A DNA stretch of 64,000 nucleotides from the NCBI GenBank assembly GCA_964019155.1, contig OZ025241.1:53730808-53794807 (forward strand), in the 5' to 3' direction. The DNA is from Osedax fenrisi. Taxonomy: Eukaryota > Annelida > Polychaeta > Sabellida > Siboglinidae. The notes beneath the pieces were generated by a model. That model was not told the origin of the DNA and ran no database searches. It saw only the letters and a list, made by a program, of their open reading frames with translations. Both the position numbers and the translations under genes were made by a program. Below are positions 11,357 to 23,336 of the stretch, in pieces. Every line of letters begins with the position of its first letter. The stretch's first letter is position 1.

Positions 11357-11560
11357 TCATACATCATACACACCAACACTTCCATTAATACACGTCGAGT
11401 GTGAGACATCTTGAAGAATATGTCGTATACGATACACTGAAAGCTCGAGGCCGCTCAGGGGCTTTGGTGTAACGCACCCCATACGCACACTACGTGAGGC
11501 TTTATCGCACACTGGGTCGTATATCTTCCACGTACAGGAATATAACATGCTATCTATCAA
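11357..11560 (-). other. Coding-like GC-richer patch, unassigned
   Basis: A 67-codon frame on the - strand whose middle ('SCTWKIYDPVCDKASRSV', 'GCVTPKPLSGLEL') has more varied codons and more CpG than the surroundings. Possible splice edges are a TAG acceptor near 11540 and a GTGTGT donor near 11370. I recognise no domain. It may be an exon, a transposon scrap or chance. Confidence 0.2.
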
Positions 11561-11738
11561 ATATATTTATACAATTATATTATATAAGAAAATATATAAG
11601 AAAAAATATTAATTTCAATAAATATCCAATTTAGAAATTGTTTAATATTATATTTCAAGTTATAACTGACAGGAAATGAGCCATTATTTTTAATATCGTA
11701 TAAAATACCATTATATATATTACAAATAATGCCATATA

Positions 11739-12574
11739 GGGGAGAGTCTCTAATTAATAACCCCTTAAGCTTATGACAATTTGTAATAACTCATTGGATG
11801 TTAAATATATTTATTTTGAAATAACGTAATATTATGGCAATACATAATGTTTCTATTTTAATTTTCGATATAATAGCATTGACAAGAATAAACATAGGGG
11901 GTTATTAATTGGATAAATGTAATTAATACGTGATGTACAAATGTTTGCTTATATTATGAACAATTTCAAAGAAACATGGATCTATTTTTATTGGATATTA
12001 TACATCGCATGAGGTAATGTAGGTGGTCATTAATTGTATAATCATATGGGTTGTTATAAATAAAATATATTGTTTAATTCTTAATCTAATTAAATTATTT
12101 TTATAAATTTTATAGAAATGTTATTGATATAAAATGATTTAAATAATTTAAAAAAGGTTATTTTCAAATATTTAAAAAGTATACCCATAATTTTACATTT
12201 GATAAAATAGCAATTGTATGATTGTATATATTAAAAAAAATACTTATTTATATTTAACATATTAACTTATTCATATTGTTTAATTTTTAATCTAATTAAA
12301 TTATTTTTATAAATTTTATAGAAATGTTATTGATATAAAATGATTTAAATAATTTAAAAAAAGTTATTTTCAAATATTTAAAAAGTATACCCATAATTTT
12401 ACATTTAATAAAATAGCAATTGTATGATTGTATATTTAAAAAAAAATACTTATTCATATTTAACATTAAAGTATTAATAGTTCATGTATATGTTATTTGT
12501 TGATATCACTTATGATTACCGAGATACTAGAGGTGGTCAGTATTAGGAGGGGTCAGTAATCGAAGAATTCCCCC
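11739..12574 (+). mobile_element. TA-target MITE, GGGGAAAGTCTCC family, copy 1
   Basis: Starts GGGGAGAGTCTC and ends GAATTCCCC, with decayed inverted ends carrying AATAACCCC at the left and AGGGGTCAGTAATC at the right. It is flanked by TA dinucleotides (11737-11738, 12575-12576). It is homologous to 23337-24287. A 200-bp segment is tandemly duplicated inside (about 12062-12235 and 12275-12450), which copy 2 has only once. No protein frame. Confidence 0.75.
12062..12450. repeat. Tandem duplication inside the MITE
   Basis: Two near-identical units of about 175 bp, spaced about 210 bp apart. Both contain 'ATTGATATAAAATGATTTAA' and 'AAGTATACCCATAATTTTAC'. The unit is single in the 23.3-kb copy, so it duplicated after insertion or in a sub-lineage. 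Confidence 0.75.
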
Positions 12575-14234
12575 TACTAAAAATATAGGAAAATTAAATT
12601 AAATATATACATATACAGAATGTACATCTACTTCCACGAATAATAATTATAATTTATTTATTTTATTAATGTATACATGTATATATATAGTAAATAATAA
12701 TATGTATAATATACTATACATTGTATACTGAATATATATACAAAATATATATTCTACCATATAGGAATATACGCATACACACACGCATACACAAACATAT
12801 ACGTTATATATATAAATATTTATAATTCATCCTATTACATTTCAGATTAAAAGTGGAAAATTTAAAGGTGCGTTCACACCAAAAATTTCCGGTGGAAATG
12901 GATAAAGAGGACATTTCTTTTATGAACAACCTTGTGCGACGTTGGCCATACGGTATACCGTGCACTGGGATGTGTGTAGGTCTGTAGCTGTGGCTACTGA
13001 AGCTGTTACCGTAACTCACTATATTATTGTTACAAACACAATCTACTAATTATATAAATAATGCATATAGGCATGCATACTTAGTACTACCAAAGGTCAT
13101 TGGTACTACTAAGTTAGTGGTAATTATTATATATGGTACTTACCTCAAGGTATATTGTATTACAGTACCTATATGTACTTATAGATAACTACCTAAACCT
13201 ACTTAATGTGTTGAGTACTTGATACATAAACCTACTACTCAAGTATATACTTAATTTAGATGTGCACTACAGTTATATAATATACTTGAGTGTTATTAAA
13301 GTATAATAGAACTTTTTCGTATACGTGAAAACAGTATATGTATAATTTATTTCTTAATTTCTAATTATATCTTATGAAAATGTATTTTACTTTTATATGT
13401 ATAATATATATATATATATATATAATATATATTATTAAATTATATTTTATTTTCATACAAAAGTAAAATACATTTTCATAAGATATGGGAAACATACATA
13501 TAGTATGTTTCTATGGTATGATATGTCATACAGATATCTTTATTTTTATTTTTATCTTTATCATTGGGGAATTCCTTTTCATTAGTACATATCACATATT
13601 TTAAATACAGTACATAATAACATGTTTATGATACAATATTATTATAGAATATCAGTAATAAATATCAGTGATAACTATAGTTATTAAGATACGCTATAGC
13701 GTAGTATATATACTAAATAAATAGTATACTAAACAAATATAGTACTATTTATCCCACTAGAATTCTATAGATGTATGTTCTTATAACGATAATGCTAATT
13801 ATAACATATATGTAATTTATATGTCAATTTCTACACTATAGTTCTAATACATACATTTCCCAAAATATATATATATACATAATTATTATTTTATCGAGAC
13901 CATAAAATATGTTTAGATGTACCTATATAAGTTTTATAATTAACGTTCATATATTTAAATATATTAATATAAAATACATTTCTAATAATTCTTCATGTAA
14001 TAATGTACATTCATTTATTTCATCGTAACAAAGTAATACTACTAGAAGTTAAGAATACATTTATAAGTGATTTATCGAAGAGAAAAATAAAACATATTAC
14101 TATAGTCATGGAACTAGGAAGTATACATGAAATATGAAATATATGCGTTCAATCTCAGGGATAATATTTACTTGTGAATAAATTAATATTTGTGATATTT
14201 AATTTATTTAATTTAATATAATATATACACGCAT

Positions 14235-14286
<52 letters not shown>

Positions 14287-14290
14287 TAGT
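12575..14290. other. Intergenic sequence; small coding-like patch and inverted repeat
   Basis: No gene is established. A GC-richer patch at 12868-13015 begins with GGTGCGTTCACACC, an end-like phrase seen in some DNA transposons. It carries a 29-codon + frame from ATG 12898 ('NNLVRRWPYGIPCTG') that stops at TAG. The remainder is AT-rich, with (CA)n at 12772-12800, a 33-bp-arm inverted repeat at 13367-13486, and (TA)n at 14243-14278. Confidence 0.4.
13367..13486. repeat. Inverted repeat, 33-bp arms
   Basis: Left arm 13367-13399 and right arm 13454-13486 are complementary with one mismatch. They enclose a (TA)n loop of about 54 bp. It could be a MITE core or a palindrome grown around a TA microsatellite. 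Confidence 0.75.
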
Positions 14291-17126
14291 CCGTGACTTG
14301 GAAATTTGGAGGCAACAACACATTGTCTTCTCCATTTATAACGCCTGCCGTTGTACTTCACATCATATTGATGCATACATCTTTGTCCACTTTTTTATAT
14401 CAACAATGTATTTCCGCTTCGGTCTACCTATTTTTCTTGATCCTAAAACCATTCCTTACATAATGGTTTTAATGATACTATTGTATCTAGAGGTATGTCA
14501 GAACCATTTTAATTTACGTCATCGTACAGTCTGTAATAGTGACTCAATTGTACGAATTAGTTCTTTAATTAGTTCTTTAATTTTATTTTTGACAAACATT
14601 TGTTTTACCTTTTTTATTCGTTATGCTTAGTAGTTTTTAGTGAGATTTATTCTCGAAAACTTTAATTTTCTTGTGTATGTAAGAGTTCAGTGTCCATGAT
14701 ACACAGCCATAAGTCAATATTTATAATATTAATGATCTATATAAGTTATACGTAAGCTTAAATCTAATGTGAGTGCTCTTCCAAATCGTGGTTAATCTCA
14801 CCATGTCTGATGAATCATCAGTGATGTTGCTTGCGCCAGCCTTATTTTTACTTCTTTATCTCGTGTACCGGTTTTTGCAAGTTTTGCTCCTAGATAGATA
14901 AATTGCTCGACTTCTTCTAGTTTTCTATCGTAGATATCTGCTTACAGATTGTTATCGTTTCTATATACCATTACTTTTATTTTTTAAACACTAATTTCCA
15001 TGCCATATTTACTAGAATTACTTGATAGTTTATCTCTTGTAACTATTTGTCAGATCCTGCTATTAGATCTATATCGTCTGCGAATCTTAGGTTTTATAAT
15101 GGAAAACCGCCAGTTGATATCGAAGATACATAATATCGATTGTTTTGTATTTCAGCCACTATATCTTCAAGTAATACATTACATAATACAAATGATAGTA
15201 GCTATCCCTGTCATACTCCAACTGTTGTTTTGAATATATCACCTTGTATATTATTTAATAAAACCACGCTTGTAGTACTATTGTATAGAGCTTTATCACG
15301 GTTACAATGATATAGTTTATTCCGTAATTATGTAATGAAGACCATAGTCCTTCGTGCCATACACGGTAAGTTTTCTTGAAGTATGTGAAGTTGTGAAATA
15401 AAGTGGCTCTCCAAGTGTTTTTCAAATTAAGTTTCGACAATTGAAAATGTGTCCAGCCGTGCTACTTACTTTACGAATTCCTGCTTGCTCTTCAGAAAGT
15501 ATGCATTCAACTTATGGATTCAATTTGTTGAGAATAATTCTTAGCAAAATTTTACTTGAGTGTTATATTAGACATATATATATATAACTATAGTTCTGTA
15601 ATTTTGAAATGTTTGAGGTTACATTTCTTGGGGATGGATATCACTAAGGATTGAGTCCATTATTCTGGCCATTTATTTGTGGATCATGCTTGTTGACATA
15701 AGTCAGTGAATGTATTTTCAATGGATTTTCTTCCATGTTTTAATAACTTGAATGAATGAATAAATGAATTAATGAATGAATAAAATTTATTTTACTTATA
15801 TAATATAAATAATTAATTAATACACATGGCATATGTATACAATATAATATAGTAAAAAGGAACCCTTTAATAGCAATATGCTTTCGAGAAAGTATTCCAC
15901 ACACAAATATATAAGAATTAAAGAACAAAAACAAAATAAATAATATAATAACATAACTATAATAATATATAATGAAATTAAATTACATAGTGAATACAAT
16001 AGTTCCAATATCACGTGCGGCAAACATCTACTCACAATATGCACACATGGCATGCCCGAAGGGCCTTTATCGGATACATGTCTTGGTATATTAGTCCAAA
16101 AGGATTTTATTGGTGTATAATATATTTCTATCTTAGAAATACGTAATATGGACGAATTAACATGCTATGAATAGCGTTAAATACACGTAAGACAAGAGAA
16201 CTTGCTAAGGATATTATCGCTTCCAGGCGATCCTTTAGATTTTTGATGGCGTTTATAACTTCATCTTTTAATATTAGTAACTCATTATTAGTAACTCTTC
16301 ATCTTGGTTCATGTTCTTTTGTTGTAAGACGTTGTTTTCTGGATTAATCGGATAATTGTAAAGTTCTTGACAGTACTCCGTCCATGGTTTTAATATAACT
16401 TTTTCATCAGATAATGGTTTCCATTCACTGTCGTCTATGTGTAGTTTCTTCAAGCATTCTTAAAGTTTCATAAGCTATTTTGCTAAATATTCCATACTTC
16501 ATGTCTTCATACATTTCTTTACCTTGAGTTTGAATCTAATTTTCTTTCGTGTTTATTATTATCTTTCGAATTTTAATGTTAATTTCTCTATATTTATCAG
16601 ACATTTCAGGTTTATGTTTTTTTGTTGATTTGAGCGTTCTTCTTTTATTGCATAGATCTAGTATATCATTTTTCATCCAAGGCTGTTTTTTATATCTATA
16701 TTTCCCAATGGGTTTACTAACTGAACTAGTAAGTATATTCTCTATTTTTGTATAAGCAGTTGTGATATCGCATTGTGAAATATTGATTTTACCAAGGTGC
16801 ATATTCAGTTCATCTTTAGATAATTTAGATATATATATATGTGTGCTCTTAGGCTTATCTAGATCAAATCGTATTCGTTTTATATTTGTGTTTTGCTTGA
16901 ATTGTTAATTTCTTTGCTTACCATAAATCCGACACCTTCATAATGTTTCTCTTGACCACTGTAATACAGTGTGACTTTCATCTGTGGTTAATTTTCCGTT
17001 GCCTGTTAGTCTTGTTTCGGCCAGTCCGATGATATCCCACTTGTATCTACTCAGCTCCTTCATCAATTCTTCCAGTTTACCAGTTCTGCTAAGAGTTCTT
17101 ACATATATATGGTAGATAGGAGTCAT
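14290..17126 (-). mobile_element. Decayed RTE-type LINE with a nested insertion
   Basis: Same family as the copy at 39.5-44 kb, read on the - strand. The endonuclease start is at 17126-16938 ('ELMKELSRYKWDIIGLAETR'). The linker is at 16802-16536 ('IGKYRYKKQPWMKNDILDL'). RT pieces run from 16450 to 15240 ('VWHEGLWSSLHNYGI' at about 15355). Post-RT pieces include 'LEEVEQFIYLGAKL' (about 14930) and 'LTYGC' (about 14715). Many stops. An unrelated stretch (about 15745-16160) interrupts it. The 3' end is near 14290, next to a (TA)n tract. Confidence 0.75.
15745..16160 (-). mobile_element. Insertion inside the LINE, (ATTC)n-tailed
   Basis: Sequence not collinear with the RTE copies. At its low-coordinate end lies a GAATGAATGAAT microsatellite, read as (ATTC)n at the 3' end on the - strand, which suggests a 5'-truncated retroelement with a simple-repeat tail, as in CR1-like elements. 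No protein domain is recognised in its frames. Confidence 0.4.
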
Positions 17127-18477
17127 TAGTAAAGTGGTTTGGAGAAATATTCATTATGGATATAGTATGGTTCAGTAGTGGTGAGAATTGTATATAACAG
17201 AAGGAGAGTTTTATAGTTAATAGTATGGTAGGTCAACGGTAGGTACCGAGTATTATGGTTAAGACTCCATGTTGTAACGTGTATGTGATGTATTTGTTAT
17301 TGTTTACAGAACAGTAAGGTTCAATAGTTCAATAGTTCAATGATGTAGCCGGAGAACCATATCAATGCTGTATCAGTTATGTCAATCTCGGAGAGACGGT
17401 GAGTAGTATTTAAAAGTTCACGGTATCGAAAGCAGAGCTATATAGAGCTCTTATAAGAAAATAACTCGTGTGGGTTTAGTATCATCTGCGGAGCATCGTG
17501 AGTCATCGAAAAGTGAACTCACAACACTGGAACTGCGTGATTCATTCTAGAGTGGTCTTGTTGTTTTCTAGTGCGTCGTTATTCGAGTAGTAGATAAGTT
17601 GTCTGTATACGGTATTGTCACGTGTGGTGGCCTGTAGCATAAGCTGTTCTGTAGTTAGGTAAGTGGTATGTAAATGTGTGTACGCAGTTGTTTTAACAAT
17701 GGGGACATTAGTGATGATGTAAGTCATTCGTGGATGTTTGAAATCGCTAGTAAGAGGGCAGTAAGAGTTTTAAAATATTTGTTGGTGACAATGAATTGAA
17801 TTAGATCATTTAGGATAAAGTTGTATACAATATTAATAATATTGTGTACTATAACAAGACACACGCGTATCCGATAGTGGTGGGTATTAATATTATGTTA
17901 GAGGTTGTAGGAGGGGTGGTCTTTGGGTAGGTAGGATTTGAAGTGGGGTTAATGTTAGGGAAGTATATGTAGTGTGAGTTTTAAGTGCTATCTTTTACGG
18001 ATACATAGGTCTGACTCGAACTAGAGTGTGTTATTATGGATGATAGTAATGTATGGCCGTAATGGTCAAATTTTATGGTAATGAGTAGTTATGTATGCAG
18101 CGAGTTTAAGATTATTCTAGAAAGAAGTGCACTTTTACATGTAGTTGATTTATTTTAGTTGAATCAAGAATCTAACCTTCATTATTATGGTAGAATATTA
18201 GAATAATATTATGCCTATATTAAACTCGATGATTAGTACTCTCTAATATATTAATATATTACCGGGGAGATATATTACCTTCCCGATATTATTATTATAA
18301 TGACTATAGTTAGTATCATTAGTATAGGACACGCCTACTAATAGTACTCATAGGACACGCCCATTAGTAAACGATTTATATTTATACTATAGTTCTCATA
18401 CATAGACATAGGAGCGAATCACTCCTATGTCTATGCATTCATATGAGCCCATATAGCAGATATATCTGGATATATAT
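17127..18477. other. Intergenic sequence with one exon-like segment
   Basis: No coding gene. The segment 17310-17398 lies between a good acceptor (TTGTTTACAG) and a good donor (GTGAGT). All three frames contain stops, so it could only be a non-coding exon. Around 18330-18365 the phrase GACACGCC occurs twice; it also occurs near 36560-36610. Confidence 0.3.
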
Positions 18478-19215
18478 ATGTGTCCTTTATATATATTTTT
18501 TATTTTAAAATGGTTTATTGACTACAAAATTACGTGGTGGTTATGGGCGTCATAAGAAGGAAACAAAAATAAAATAAATAGATTACAATAAAAATGAAGG
18601 AAAAGTAGGTTACAATTTTAATAGGTGCGTGGATAGTTTACATTTAAATAGTGACCGGGATTTCAAACATCTAATGTCATATTGTAGAGAATTCCAGTAT
18701 TTTGGAGCTATCACAGAGAAAGCAGATTCAGAGTGTGCAGAGAGAGTTGAGTGTTGCACAATAATCATCGTGTGACATTTCCTGCTAGCTCTACTAAGGG
18801 TCTAAATACTGATCATGTCTGCTAGGTACTCGGGAGCTCTAAGATGATCACCTTGTGGGTGATGCATAGTAGTATGTACCTGCAGAGATACCTAAACTTA
18901 AGCCAGCCGAATGATCGCATTATAATTGCACAAATTATAAATGCACAATTGTGGAACGCCATGAGTGCTGATAAAGGGAGTAGAGAAGGATGCATTAATT
19001 TTCACTGAAGAGGACCTTAAGGAAAAGAAGGACAGAAACGAAATGTGTTCTTGACCATGAATACCGATTTCATTGAGTCGTAAAGCAAGAATGTAATGGT
19101 TTAGAGTGTCAAATGCACTGGATACTATCCAGTGGATAGGTCAAGTATCACGAGGTTGCAGTGGGGTTTGTTGTCAAGAGACAGGAGTAGATCATTAATG
19201 ATAAGATGCAGGGCT
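18478..19215 (-). mobile_element. CR1/L2-like LINE, 3' half, decayed
   Basis: On the - strand the RT region (19210-18950) gives 'DLLLSLDNKPHCNLVILDLS' and, after stops, 'STPFISTHGVP', aligned with the D-L-S-x-A-F-D and G-V-P-Q-G-S boxes. Then comes 'APEYLADMISI' (about 18835), 'SESAFSVIAPKYWNSL' (about 18735) and 'SRSLFKCKLSTHLL' (about 18660), the typical CR1/L2 C-terminus. A 3' UTR follows to about 18478. Confidence 0.7.
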
Positions 19216-19299
19216 ATATATGCCCTTTATATGTATCCTTTAATCTAATTAGCGAAGATACCCGCGTTCCAACTGGCGCATAGTTAATGATGGCTAATG

Positions 19300-20020
19300 A
19301 TAATCACGATGATGATGATGATACCATTACCGGCGCCGAATTACATTAACAATTCACGAGCGAGCTTCCGGTTACGTAATAGTTCACGCCCGCTACCGCC
19401 ACCTGTTGGTCGTCTGCCGCATGAAAATTTAATTCGTTTAATCAACGATCCGAGCGCTAGCCGAGAGACGCCGAGTTTCGATCGCGTTTAATTAATCGAG
19501 CCGCTGAAACGCACGCACGAACGCACGCGCGCGCGCCGCACGAAGGTGCGCACGCCACCGCCTATATCCGCGCAACCGTACACGCGTCCAGTATCGAATC
19601 CGCGTCGATGCTACGATAATCTGGTCGTCGAGTACTTCTATAATCTTTGGAACGCACTCCGTACGCATCCACCTGTCGTCAGTGTGTTATATTAACGCAT
19701 GCGCTGTACGACTACTACTACCACTAACCGTAGAACTATCAGGCGGTAACAAACCACTCGCCCGATAATCAGATTTACTACCGCAGCGCCCCCACCCGCC
19801 CGACTAAGCGTCCTATTAATAAAGCGCTCGGCCCGGATACCACGATTAAGCACGTGACTTTGGAGATAGACGCCGCCCCATTGTTCCTTTGTTCCGTCGC
19901 CGCCATTGTGGATAATACACGCCGTCCGTGGGACACCTTCGCTATAGGTAGGTAGGCAATAAACCATAATTATAACTAATAATGCCCCGTCCTTTGTAGT
20001 AAGTGCTGCGTACGATTCCA
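19300..20020. promoter_or_regulatory. CpG island, candidate promoter or first exon
   Basis: The most GC- and CpG-rich stretch of the window (about half G+C, CpG undepleted), with abrupt AT-rich borders. It holds a (CG)-alternating core (about 19511-19545), a near-palindromic ACGCATGCGCTG (19695-19706, NRF-1-like), an E-box GCACGTGACTT (about 19849) and CGCCGCCATTGTGG (about 19898, YY1-like). Frames at 19297-19491 (+) and 20021-19692 (-) are open but have no recognisable domain and may simply reflect the base composition. A transcription start for a gene whose coding exons I cannot see is the best reading. Confidence 0.5.
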
Positions 20021-20021
20021 T

Positions 20022-20071
20022 AAACTTTCTTCATTTTCTATGTATAATCTATAATCTATTCCATAATTATA

Positions 20072-20113
<42 letters not shown>

Positions 20114-20996
20114 GATAGTAATACTGTTTAATAAACTATATTAGGATATATTAATACCATTATTACTTAGGTATTTATATATTCACGATATTGTATCTAT
20201 AGAAGACATTATATAAGTATTGCATAATTAGTACAATATATAATAGGTACATAGGTATATACATGTAATACTATTACATAATAACCAACATATAATTGTG
20301 GTAAAAATATATAAATAGATATATAATAATAATAACAATTATATTTTGTCTACATATATATGTATATAAATGTATACATTTATATATATATGTTATTAAA
20401 AAAATAATGTTCGACGAGAAACAAATATAGCGAAAAGTAAAGACAGAAAAAATAATAAAATAATAAAATAAATAAATGTATAACATAAAATACATATTGG
20501 TATTTACCCTATATATATATGTAGTAGTTGGTGGTCTTACAATGATATTATATATATTATTAATATACTAAATATGAAATCGAGTATTGTATATATACAT
20601 GCGTGTAACTTATAGCGAACACTTTGGGATTACGTAATCTAAACAATTACCTATTGAGTATTATTAACTATGTTATAAAAGGTTTTACTAATCTTCTCTT
20701 TAGTTACATAAACACTCTTTACACATAATTAGAGAGACAGACACATATCTCACGCATGCGTGATTTCGTAGCCATTCTTAACAAAGATTAACTCGTGCAT
20801 GTGATATTAGCTAATCTATTGTCTTTGTAAATAAATACACTACACAATTGTTACACCTAAATGTTATAAGTATATGCATGTATGTGTAGCATAACATTTT
20901 TCTTATCTGAATAGTGAATTAGCATATAGAATATTGTTTAACCATATCACATGTTAAATATGGTATATATTCAATATACTATAGTATACTATTATA

Positions 20997-21051
<55 letters not shown>

Positions 21052-21549
21052 AAAATACATATTTATATACAAAAGTTAATATTTAATATATATCATAATA
21101 AACATTGAATAGGTACTATGTATATAAGCGAATACATTTAATAATATATAATATCACCAGACTAGAATATGATCCCCTAGTTATGAATCAGTGATACAAC
21201 ACCATCGATTTATCACCAATATCACACAGTAACGTGACGTAACAACCTGTTTACAACACATTGATATCACGTGGCAACATGTTCATAGTAAACGATTTGT
21301 TTGATACTACTTTTTAATTATAATTAAAATATATATATATAAAATGCGTACATGAAGTATTTATATATGTGTTGAAGCATTATTTCTATTCTTATTTCTT
21401 AATTCTTATTTTTATTCTTGATTATTTTGATTTTGATATTAATATATATGGAAGATTATTCCATAGCATATCAGCTGAATATCGAGCATATTTATATGTA
21501 TTGTTTAAGATTAATATTTGATACTGTCACGAGATTTAAATTTAAATTA
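20022..21549. other. AT-rich intergenic sequence
   Basis: No gene. (TA)n tracts at 20074-20109 and 20999-21046. A 14-bp palindrome TCACGCATGCGTGA lies at about 20750, resembling a nuclear-factor site but isolated. Confidence 0.5.
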
Positions 21550-21836
21550 GGGAAAGTCTAAAATGACCCCCTCCCCCCAATACCGATCCCCTCAAGTATC
21601 TATATATTTATAAGACGTATCAACAAATTTTATATATACAAATTATTAATAATGTAATGGTAAATATGAATACGTGATTTTATATTAAAAATATACAATC
21701 CTATTATTGTTATTAGATCAAATTAAATATTGTGGAGTTACGTTAAAAATTGTAGATAAATTAAATCTCTATACAAATTATAAAAATATATATATTTTAA
21801 TAAGAATTAAGTTAACATAATATTAACCCATACATA
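21550..21836 (-). mobile_element. GGGGAAAGTCTCC-family MITE, truncated, copy 3
   Basis: Begins after TA with GGGAAAGTCTAAAATGACCCC-like sequence. It then carries 'ATATACAATCCTATTATTGT', the reverse complement of a segment near 24125-24150 in copy 2. The other end is lost at the SINE that follows. Confidence 0.55.
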
Positions 21837-21837
21837 T

Positions 21838-22165
21838 GTATTATTATTGATATTATTATTGTTATTATTATTTTGTGGAGTCATTTCATCCCATAGATGT
21901 ATAGATTAGATGTAAACTATAAATCTATGTTTCATCCCCTTCAGGAACTTAGATGACGTTTTCACTTATAACCATATATGGCTCTAATATCCCTACGAAG
22001 ATGCTCTAATGTTAAGGCATCCATAGTTTTAATGAGAGGCAATCATTTATTTATACACAATTATTAAAGATCACTTCTAAATAATATGTTAACACCAATT
22101 TTATAAAACTAAACTCGTGTCATACATCTTGTGTGCCTGACGCTTTAGCCAACTGAGTCACATAT
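21838..22165 (-). mobile_element. tRNA-derived SINE, copy on - strand
   Basis: Reverse complement of the 26.8-kb SINE. The box A equivalent TGACTCAGTTGG reads from 22160 to 22149. The body includes 'GATATTAGAGCCATATATGG' (about 21990) and the tail is (AAT/AAC)n-rich near 21840. The box B region is decayed. Confidence 0.75.
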
Positions 22166-22180
22166 ATGCATATATGCAGT

Positions 22181-22225
<45 letters not shown>

Positions 22226-23336
22226 ACCTAAGTTTGATAGTTTGTGGGAAAACTATATAAATCAGATTTATTATTTCATGTTGTAAAGAATGAAATAATG
22301 GAGAAGTTAATAAACAAATGTATTTGTTTTTGCGAGAAATTCTCCAATCATTATATTCTAGATAAGTTAGATTCTCATGAGTAAAAAAATGTAAATATAA
22401 ATAAATAATATGTAAAGAATAAAAATATGTATCAATAAGTCAAGTTAAAAATAAATTATGTAAAGAATAACAAATATGTATTAATAAGTCAAGTTAAAAA
22501 TAAATTATGTTTAGAATAAAAAATATGTATCATTAAGTCAAGTGTAAAAATAAAAGATGTAAAGTTATATAAAAAAAATCACAGAAACGAGTTGAATTCT
22601 GAATGCCGAACTATAAAAGGAATAGAATAGCTAAACAATATAAATAAAAAAAATAAAAACTAAAACAAGCAAGACGAAGGTTTAATAAATAATACCAGTA
22701 AACAAAAATAAAATTAGATAATCAATTGTTTAATTGATTTTCATATTTTGATAAAAGATGTTTTTAAAATATTTTGTTAAAGTTTTTTATATAAATTGTT
22801 GTGAATAATAATTTATTTATAACTAAATTATTCCATGATTTAGGGCCTTTAATATACTATATATACATATATTAAATATATAATATATATTTATATATAT
22901 ATATATATATAGTTTATTGAATGTTAAACATTTACCTTTATGAGAGGGTGTAGGTACATTGTACATATATAACATGTACACATTGTATTCACACATATGT
23001 TTGGTATTCACACATAGATTTATTACCTATGTTGGTTTAATTATAATTTTACATATATATATAGATATCTTTAAATATCTATAAATATGAATATTAAGAT
23101 GGAATACATATTCTAACCCTAACAAAACTATAGTTTTAATAATATGTCACCTATAGGTGACATTTTATTAATTATTTAAAATATGTCGGAACTTAATTAA
23201 ACTTGAAGGATATACACTATCCTATATATATGACTATAGTCAGCTACATTAATATATATACCTACTACTATATTCTCTACTGTACTACTGTACTACTTTA
23301 TGTATTTAACCCATACCATATATACATGTATATGTA
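22166..23336. other. AT-rich intergenic sequence
   Basis: No gene. (TA)n at 22186-22222; a 49-bp-period tandem repeat (22402-22550) is listed separately. Confidence 0.5.
22402..22550. repeat. Tandem repeat, 49-bp period, three units
   Basis: Units of the form ATAAATTATGTAAAGAATAA followed by AATATGTATNAATAAGTCAA begin near 22402, 22451 and 22500, with a few substitutions each. Confidence 0.8.

Larger units (their letters stand above)
10384..11738. other. Intergenic sequence with palindromes and CA repeats
   Basis: No gene is supported. It contains perfect 28-bp palindromes at 10665-10692 and 11025-11052, a 21-bp one at 10727-10747, a long interrupted (CA)n microsatellite (11160-11315), and four tandem GCACATT units (about 11330-11352). 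A coding-like patch at 11357-11560 is listed separately. Confidence 0.5.

Noticed and set aside
11155..11409. Cys-Val-rich 84-codon - strand frame
   Set aside because: Translation of the (CA)n tract and the GCACATT tandem repeat.
19692..20021. 109-codon - strand frame in the CpG island
   Set aside because: Not dismissed entirely, but no domain, no upstream splice logic, and long stop-free frames are expected in GC-rich DNA; kept only as part of the island.
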